DNA of 64,000 nt from Ignelater luminosus (taxonomy: Eukaryota > Arthropoda > Insecta > Coleoptera > Elateridae). The notes beneath the pieces were generated by a model. The model was given only the letters and a program-made list of their open reading frames with translations, was not told the origin of the DNA and ran no database searches. Position 1 is the first letter of the stretch. Each line of letters begins with the position of its first letter. Below are positions 57,240 through 64,000 of this stretch, in pieces. The stretch is taken from positions 422,015-486,014 of the forward strand of contig VTPC01090585.1 of the NCBI GenBank assembly GCA_011009095.1, read 5' to 3'. A program made the position numbers and the translations under genes.

Positions 57240-58890
57240 CGTCTAAATCTGAAAAAAGACAAACACCAATGACATTACAAATATATATGGTCTTTTCTCA
57301 CACTTCACTTCGAAAGAAGAAATTGCGTAAAACTACAAATTTCCTTCTTCTAGAGCAGTATCCAGCAGAGTACCATAGTATTTGTTTGATTAATTAGACA
57401 TATTTGACTCATTAAAACGTCATTTCTTGCTTTGTATTGGCTATCAAACATTCCATTTTTTAGTATGGCATATCACATTCTGATAAGACATCTTTGATCG
57501 GTGACATTCTGACGTCTTTGATATTTTTCAGGAACCAAGACGAACAAATGAAATTCACATAAAATCAGTTTAAAATATCCTCGTATATATCCCTGCTTTC
57601 AGTAAAAATAATTAAATGCAAATGAAAGTTTGCTATAGAATTTAGACTAAGATTTTGATAAGACCAAAACATAAAATCTGTTTTACCCGTTAACCACTTT
57701 TTTGCCCGTTTGGTTGTTGTTGTTTTGCCAAAGAATGAAAAATTTCACTCAACTGTTAAAAATGATTTTTTTCCTCCTTGTTATCAAGTCTTTAAAAGAG
57801 AAACAGAAGAAAAATTCTTGAATTGGACAAAGCAACTTTAAATTGGACATACATCTTGGTCTTCTGAGTAGCAAACGAGCCTTTTAGACCTTCTTTTACT
57901 AATTTCTCATCATCCCCTTAACCATCTCCACGACCAAATTACTATGTCCTCCTTCTTCTAGATTCTTCTGAAAGTAATATTATCAGCGCAAGTGAGAGCT
58001 CTTGATAGAGTTCTAAACTTAAATTTTTTATAACCCTCATATTTCCTTAGGTAGGGGAAAGCGTTTTTCTTTTTCCCTGACACATCTAGGACATGTTCGG
58101 TCATTTTCTATATCTATTAATGGCAGGTGTCTTCTTATAATGATGGGGCCTGTCAGAATGTCTATTAAGAGCTTTAAGGCCTGATGCGTTTCCCCTTTAG
58201 TCAGTTTACCTTACAATTAGACAAGTTAAACTCTTCTACACTTATCTAACCCAAGATGATATTGATTTTTTTTTTGTCATTGCAAGTCTGCCCATAGATT
58301 CTGCGCACTCCTGGATTATTTGTTCTGGCCGATCTGATTGCTTATGGTGTCGCGTCTTCTTTTAGCATTCGAGTTGCTGCCAATTCAGAAATTCATCAAG
58401 TTCTAGTTCGCTGTCCAAGGTAACTTCTTTCAATAAAAAGATAACGGTCACTTTTGACAAAAGCCTTAGATATCAGTAGGCCTTTGTGATATAGGCTGTA
58501 ATGCTTCCGCCAAAATAAAAATGTAACCTTTGTAAAGGGTTTGAAGGAGGAGGATTTTAGAGTCAGTAAAACTTGTTGAATCCTCTGCCGAGCGAAACAA
58601 ATCTCAACAGTAGAATTTGTATTGTTTTCCTTAGTACCCGCTAAAATGAATTCCGGGATTGAAATTACTTTCTTTTCAAGATCTTTCCAGAAAAACATTT
58701 GTACCCATTCATTCATAAGCGGATATAATATCAAAAGAAAACAGTTTTGGGTTTCACTTTGCAAATACTTCTAAATCACACCCTGTAAGACTTGATTATT
58801 CAGATCTATTATACAGGATGTTTCCGGTTTATGTAGACAAGCATCGGGCGGTGATAGAACACTGAAGAACAAGTGTACTTTGCTAAATAA
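57240..58890. other. Stretch with no recognised gene
   Basis: A minus-strand ORF of 122 codons at 58764-58396 shows no domain I know. ACACCCTGTAAGA at 58780 and TACAGGATGTTTCCGG at 58813 form a small inverted pair of the CACCCTGTA word type. Confidence 0.4.
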
Positions 58891-58897
58891 ACTTTTC

Positions 58898-59303
58898 GAG
58901 ATACAGGGTGTTAAAGTTTTACTAGAAATTCTTTGTTTCTTTGCTATTTCAAATACAACATACGCTATTGAGCTGAAACTTCTTGTATGGTTTCTACTAT
59001 GGGAATCTCACCTTTCTACAGTTTTTGTAGTTGATGCCCCTTATCATGGGCGGAGATGCAGAGAAACGCATTCATACTTCTGTAAAAAAGATATGTTACG
59101 CCACTGAAAAACTAACTGATTCTAATGTTTTTGTATTCTATACTCAATGTATCAAAAAATAATTACTGTGGTGTTTCCCGCGTATAATACACTGCGAGTA
59201 ATTTAAATCTTTTGAAACTCTTGCAACTTATTGTTTAATGTAGGGATTTTGTACTTTTCGAATAACTGGCGAAGTAGCTGTGTCCTTTAACACCCTGTAT
59301 CTC
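58898..59303. mobile_element. Foldback/MITE-like element with 19-bp inverted ends
   Basis: GAGATACAGGGTGTTAAAG (58898-58916) is perfectly inverted at 59285-59303. The similarity extends outward a few bases (TTTTYGAG). The interior of about 370 bp contains one ATG frame with no domain. Related words (ACACCCTGTATTTT at 59377 and several elsewhere in the window) suggest a family dispersed in this genome. Borders and target duplication are uncertain. Confidence 0.55.
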
Positions 59304-59309
59304 AAAAAC

Positions 59310-61360
59310 TAAGCGTTTTTGCATATAAGTCTATTCAGCAAAAAGCACTTATTTTTCGGTGTTGTATTATTCCCGACACCCTGTATTTTGAAATGCTTTT
59401 TCTATTCTTTAATATCTTAGATTTTGACATTTTTTCTAAAAGAACATGTGAAGGAATTCGAGAAGTTTCCAACAAGTTAACGAATCTGAAAATCCACCCG
59501 GGAAAATACCCTTTTAAGAGTTCTTATTGGAGAAGCCATTTATTTGCCATTTTCGTTTAAGAATAAAAAAGGAAGATGGAGAGATGTAGTTTAGAGCAAA
59601 AAATAAAAATGATACTTCAGTTTCCTTTTTTAGAGCAGTTAGCGGAATAAAATAGGCAATGTCGATAATTTATAAATAGTAAAATTTTATGAATTTCTTT
59701 CGTAAAGCGACTGGGAGGATGAATTATGGCTTTATAAGGGATTGTGTGTGGTCAGACATGCTCAAGCTTAATCGTGAGGGTGACAGGGTACCACAGAGAC
59801 ATAAAAAATATAGTGACTGACAGTCCCTAAAACTAGAGAAATCGATTTGCTACTGTACAGTGCTCTTACAATAAGGATTCGCATGTATAAGTAGGTGTCG
59901 TGTCTATCGGGCGGTATTGTTCTTGTTTGTTCTTCGAAAAAAGTTTTATAGAAAAAAGTGATAGAGCTTTTTGTTTTATATTGTTCTCGTGATTAGGGTA
60001 ATGATTAATGACACTAAATAAAGTTCAGTGGTTGAAAATGTAATAAAAAGAAAAAGTCAAGAAACAACTTCATCCGAATTACAGGAAATGTTGCATCTTC
60101 TAAGAAAAAAAGAAAACGACGCCATTGCACATATGTTTCATTGCGAAAGTTTCTGTCTAGACGGCAAATAAAGGACTAAAGTTTTGTTTTAGGTGTATTT
60201 ACATTAATCTTAACTATATTTCTAGTTCAACAAAAGGAAATTTATAATAAAATTTGAAAAACCAAAACTTTTTCTTTTGTTTTTGAAAAAAGAATATTTA
60301 GTATAAATTTTTATGTTTCAGAAAAAATAGTTTTGAAGTTATGTAACAATTTGAAAGTCAATAAGATTTATATGTGTCAAACAAATGTTCGTGGGATGCC
60401 AACAGGATAGTGATACATGACTCTTGTCGTATCGATGTCACTTGTAACAGTCACGAAGGGAGAATACGGAAAGGAAAATAGGAAGGAGATCCTTATTAAT
60501 GTTTATTATTTTTTTATATTTAACAAAACAAAGTTTAAGGTCATCATCTATTTAGAATCCCAACTGTATTTTTCTGTTATATCAAATTTAGTTTAAATAT
60601 AAGGCGATTTAATAATCATTCTAAAGAACAATATAAAAGAATTGTTTATTTCTAATTAGACAGTTTAGATAGTATAAACAATTCTAAATATTACATTCCT
60701 CTTGCAATCTCTATTACCATAATGAGATAGCATATTCTAAATTGCTCCATTATCAAAACGAACTCACAACCCTTTTTTCCAGTATTGTTTGTTGCAAACA
60801 ATTCTTATGGTAGTCGAACTACACCACTTTAGGGTTTTTTATTTTGTCTGATTTAATTTAGCGAATGGACTAGTAAGTGACACCACAGATCCAACTGAGA
60901 AACGAACGTGACGACTTTTAAAAGCTTTTTCTTACTGTATTATCGATACCGAATATAAACGCAGCAACTACTGAAACAAATTAAGCTAGAATACAATACA
61001 AACCTTAAAAATACCTACAATAATAGTTGAAGTATTTTAATATCTGCTGTAATTATTTCTTACATTCTTAGAAAATAAAAAGGGGAAAAACATAGGGGGT
61101 TAAATAATAATATGCATTCTTGATTGACCAAGTAGAACAAAAGATGTATAGTATATGAAACAAACCACTCTTATAATTCTAGGATGACTCGTTTTTTCTT
61201 TGTTTTTACAAATTGAGAATCAAGGTTTTGTTTCTGGCCCACAACGGTTTTAAATGAAACAGAAATATTTAATCTAGTAGTTCTGAAGATAAGATTCTGA
61301 AGAATCTGCAATAACGTTATTGATATAATCAGGACTAGTAAAAGGATGTACAAATGAGGC
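59310..61360. other. AT-rich stretch, no gene recognised
   Basis: I see no coding frame with family resemblance and no transposon end apart from the CACCCTGTA word at 59380. Confidence 0.4.
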
Positions 61361-61369
61361 AACTTGCCA

Positions 61370-62640
61370 TACGTGCCAATAAGACAACTGCGACAATGTA
61401 CTACACACTACCCTATTTACCACACGGAGGCGCCTTAAGAAATTCTGTCACAACCACCAAATATCTACCCTACTTCCTATAGTGATTCTAACTTTTGCTG
61501 AGGTAGAAAAACTATCAAGTTAATAATCGTAATTGAAAAGCTTTAAATCACAAATATGATTCATCAATTAAAACAATTTTGAATTTGACTGTTGATTGAC
61601 TGACTCTATATTACGTGCATTGAGATTCTAATCGTGACCGCTTTTCTGTCGGTTGAAGAATATCGGAATGTTGGATAACCGAGAACATCCAATTTTGGGC
61701 ACTGAGGTCTTCAGTTTTTGGTAGTATCACGTTTTCCATGATGATTGTGCAAGCAAGACAGTAAAAAAGTATCTAGGTTCTGATATACGCCTGTATCCAT
61801 GTATTTCACAACAGATGTTATCATCTTTGGCGGTTTTTGCAGCTAGAAGTTTATATTGTTTTCCATTTATAACTACAAAAGCAATTTTGGGCCTTTGATC
61901 CATTTGTTCCTACCTCGATAAGAAAATCTTTTAAAGACAGAAACTTTCAAAACTTTTGTAGGTTTATTTCAGCCTCTTTGTTTGTCGTGCCGAAAAGATA
62001 ACAACTGTCAGTCATCACGGTCCAAAATAGTACAGAAAACAGTCAAAAACGATCATATTATGAACAAACTGAAGTTTACTTTTGCGAGGCGAGTCTTCTA
62101 CACATTATAATAAATTTTTAAAAGCTGGAAGGCATCACTCGACCACTTCATGACTTCACTTTTGATTTTCCACGCTGGACGGACACGAACACTTCAAACA
62201 AGTAGCCTTGGCAAAATGAGATTTTCCACAGTTGTAACAAAATCGTTTGGACTTTAACATAGGTCACGCTGAAGACACCATCATATTTAAAAGTCTTCTT
62301 GGACTCTTTATTTAAGAGATCCTACAGTGACTTTTTTCTAAGAACAAAACAAGTTCTAAGTACCGTTTGTCTATTATGTCTATGGTTACTACTACTAGTA
62401 TGTTACTTTCGTTTATTAAGGCTTGAGCGGAACTGTCTTTGGCAGAATTAGGCAAAACTTAACTTCAAAGTAATTGCTATTAAAACTTACGTTTTGTTTT
62501 TTTACGGCTTGGAAATTTTTTTTTACTCTAGTAAACGATTTCTTGTCAGAGCCCGCGAAAGGATGTGCTTTGCTGTGGTCAATAAGACATTTGAAATTGA
62601 CGTTAAACGCACTACGCACCACTATGTGGTGCCAAATACC
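61370..62640 (-). repeat. Unidentified repeat family X, copy 3
   Basis: It shares with copies 1 and 2 the GCGCCTTAAGAAATTCTGTC block at 61426, the TTCTAACTTTTGCTGAGGTA block and the knuckle region. On the minus strand the last reads KSKRFCYNCGKSHFAKATC then LKC, the clearest knuckle of the three (one residue off CX2CX4HX4C). SDKKSFTRVKKNFQ follows near 62545, and a GTAAGTTTTAAT donor-like word lies near 62490. It is broken by stops in most places. Confidence 0.55.
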
Positions 62641-62659
62641 CTTGCCATTCCTTTCTATC

Positions 62660-64000
62660 TTTCAAATATTAGTCCCAAAAGTTTTGACACAATTCTCGAT
62701 GTTCAATTTTGATGTACTGCATTAATCTAATTTGAATCATCAATATAAACTTTAATTAACATATTTATTGAACACAGAAACGTTCATTTAAATTAATGCT
62801 AACGGTTCTCCTCAACGTCGCGTAATCTTCTAACGCTCTCCATCAACTCTTAGTCGATGATAAAATTTATTGTCTTATTATTATCTTGCCTCATCCGTGA
62901 AGCCGTACGGTGCACGATTCGTTCCACCAAGAACCACACAATTCACAATTTATCCAGATCCAAATAGAATTTGAACCCTTTAAGTATCTTTTTGAAAGAA
63001 ACAAGACTGTCCGAAAATACGTCACTTTGCCTTTTAACATTTCCTCTTATTTGCATAAATTTTATGTTTTTCTTGCTTTCGCTCTTTCTTCTAATTCTAT
63101 GTAATTGACATAGAAGTTAGTATTGAAACTTTCTGATTTTTTCTGGTGGCGATTTTGCCAACGGCCTAATCTCTGTGAGAAATTGAAATGTTTTTACTTT
63201 GGGCGTTGTCTGTACTCCAAATGGTCCTGCTGTTGCAAAATCTTGTTCCCAAATTGATTTCAATTCATCTCACTCTTCATCATCCGGCGAAGATAATATT
63301 CTTTCTCGGAAATTACTAAAGAAACTCATTTGTAGTTTAATATTCTGGTTGGTGACAAATCTGTTTTTTGTATATTCGTAGTTCTTGAGTTTTATGGTAC
63401 TATCTGATTTAACAAAGACCATTTATCCGAACAAAAGTAAAGTGTTAATTTCGATGATTGAGTTATGACACTCAAGATATATGCAGAAAACTGACTGGTG
63501 CAAGCTTTTAAATAAACTTTAATTCCCCTGGAAACCAGAAAATCTGACGATCTAAATTTTGTTAAAACTCATCAAACGCCCTAAAGAAGTCGACTCTAGC
63601 TTTTGTAAATTTATTTTGTCGTTTCTCTGAACGAAAGTAGTCAACGTTTCCCTACTATAGTCTATACCAATATTGGCAGAGGGTGGACAGAAAGGGATTT
63701 ATTGCTTAAATCCCTAAATGCAGATGTTAAGACCGCCTTCTAAGATTTCAATCTTTAAGGTAAGATAGCTGTTGTAATTTGTCGCATTTGGATATTGAGT
63801 CTGATCAATTCAAACGCGATTTAAATACAAATTTTGGTAAATCGTATTTATTTCCTTCTAAACCAGAACTGGGAGCTTGAGTTTCTCAACATGGCAGATA
63901 AATCGACAAATAGCTCCGAGAGTTATAACACCTGCTTGTGCCAAAAATGCTTATGATGTTAATTCCAACGAAGGAAGAGAAATTGTTGGAAATATTGATC
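62660..64000. other. AT-rich stretch to the window end
   Basis: Only short unassigned frames are present (62910-63104, 63199-63381). I see nothing supportable. Confidence 0.4.

Overview
The window reads as AT-rich nuclear DNA of an arthropod, most likely an insect. The grounds are the transposon families present (mariner/Tc1, Ty3/gypsy LTR elements, a jockey/CR1-type LINE, a hAT-type MITE), arthropod-style TATA plus KCAGT initiators in an LTR, short reading frames bounded by GT/AG splice signals, and long non-coding stretches. Nothing suggests a bacterial origin: there are no operons or tightly packed ORFs. No complete host gene could be assigned; a few short exon-like segments are reported with low confidence. 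One assembly gap (Ns) lies at 20240-20737.

Layout. 1-4.3 kb: mostly unique sequence with a 39-nt exon-like block (1928-1966 +) and a possible two-exon minus-strand gene (about 2451-3576). 4.3-8.0 kb: a large degenerate tandem array (unit about 110-135 bp) with a duplicated lead-in. 8-16 kb: sparse, with a second, shorter array (10.56-11.08 kb). 16.1-16.4 kb: an unassigned GC-richer coding-like island. 18.3-19.7 kb: remains of a Ty3/gypsy pol on the minus strand. 20.0 kb: the 5' end of a mariner element running into the gap. 23.2-24.5, 30.7-32.3 and 61.4-62.6 kb: three similarly oriented copies of an unidentified repeat family with a zinc-knuckle-like segment. 26.46 kb: a hAT-type MITE with a perfect 8-bp target duplication. 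29.0 kb: a Tc1-type transposase tail. 32.7-33.0 kb: a third degenerate array. 44.1-45.4 kb: a 5'-truncated LINE (minus). 47.4-49.0 kb: a candidate LTR followed by a decayed gypsy gag. 50.9-53.5 kb: a fourth degenerate array. 53.6-53.9 kb: a gypsy RT scrap. 58.9-59.3 kb: a foldback element with 19-bp inverted ends.

The centrepiece is a Ty3/gypsy LTR retrotransposon at 36163-42720. The order is: truncated 3' end of a first copy, shared LTR, PBS, gag (coiled-coil repeats, capsid-like region, zinc knuckle), protease, reverse transcriptase, RNase H, integrase, then a C-terminal extension holding a macrodomain of the TARG1/OARD1 (ADP-ribosyl hydrolase) type and a CCCH zinc finger, then polypurine tract and 3' LTR. 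The macrodomain-CCCH module sits directly before the polypurine tract in both copies, so it belongs to the element and not to a chance neighbour. The lysine and aspartate that match the catalytic pair of human TARG1, as recalled from memory, are both kept at the same spacing of 41. The LTRs carry three-unit heat-shock-element matches upstream of a TATA box and initiator. This copy is dead: several frameshifts, seven in-frame stops and an internal deletion break gag-pol, while the macrodomain-CCCH part is still open.
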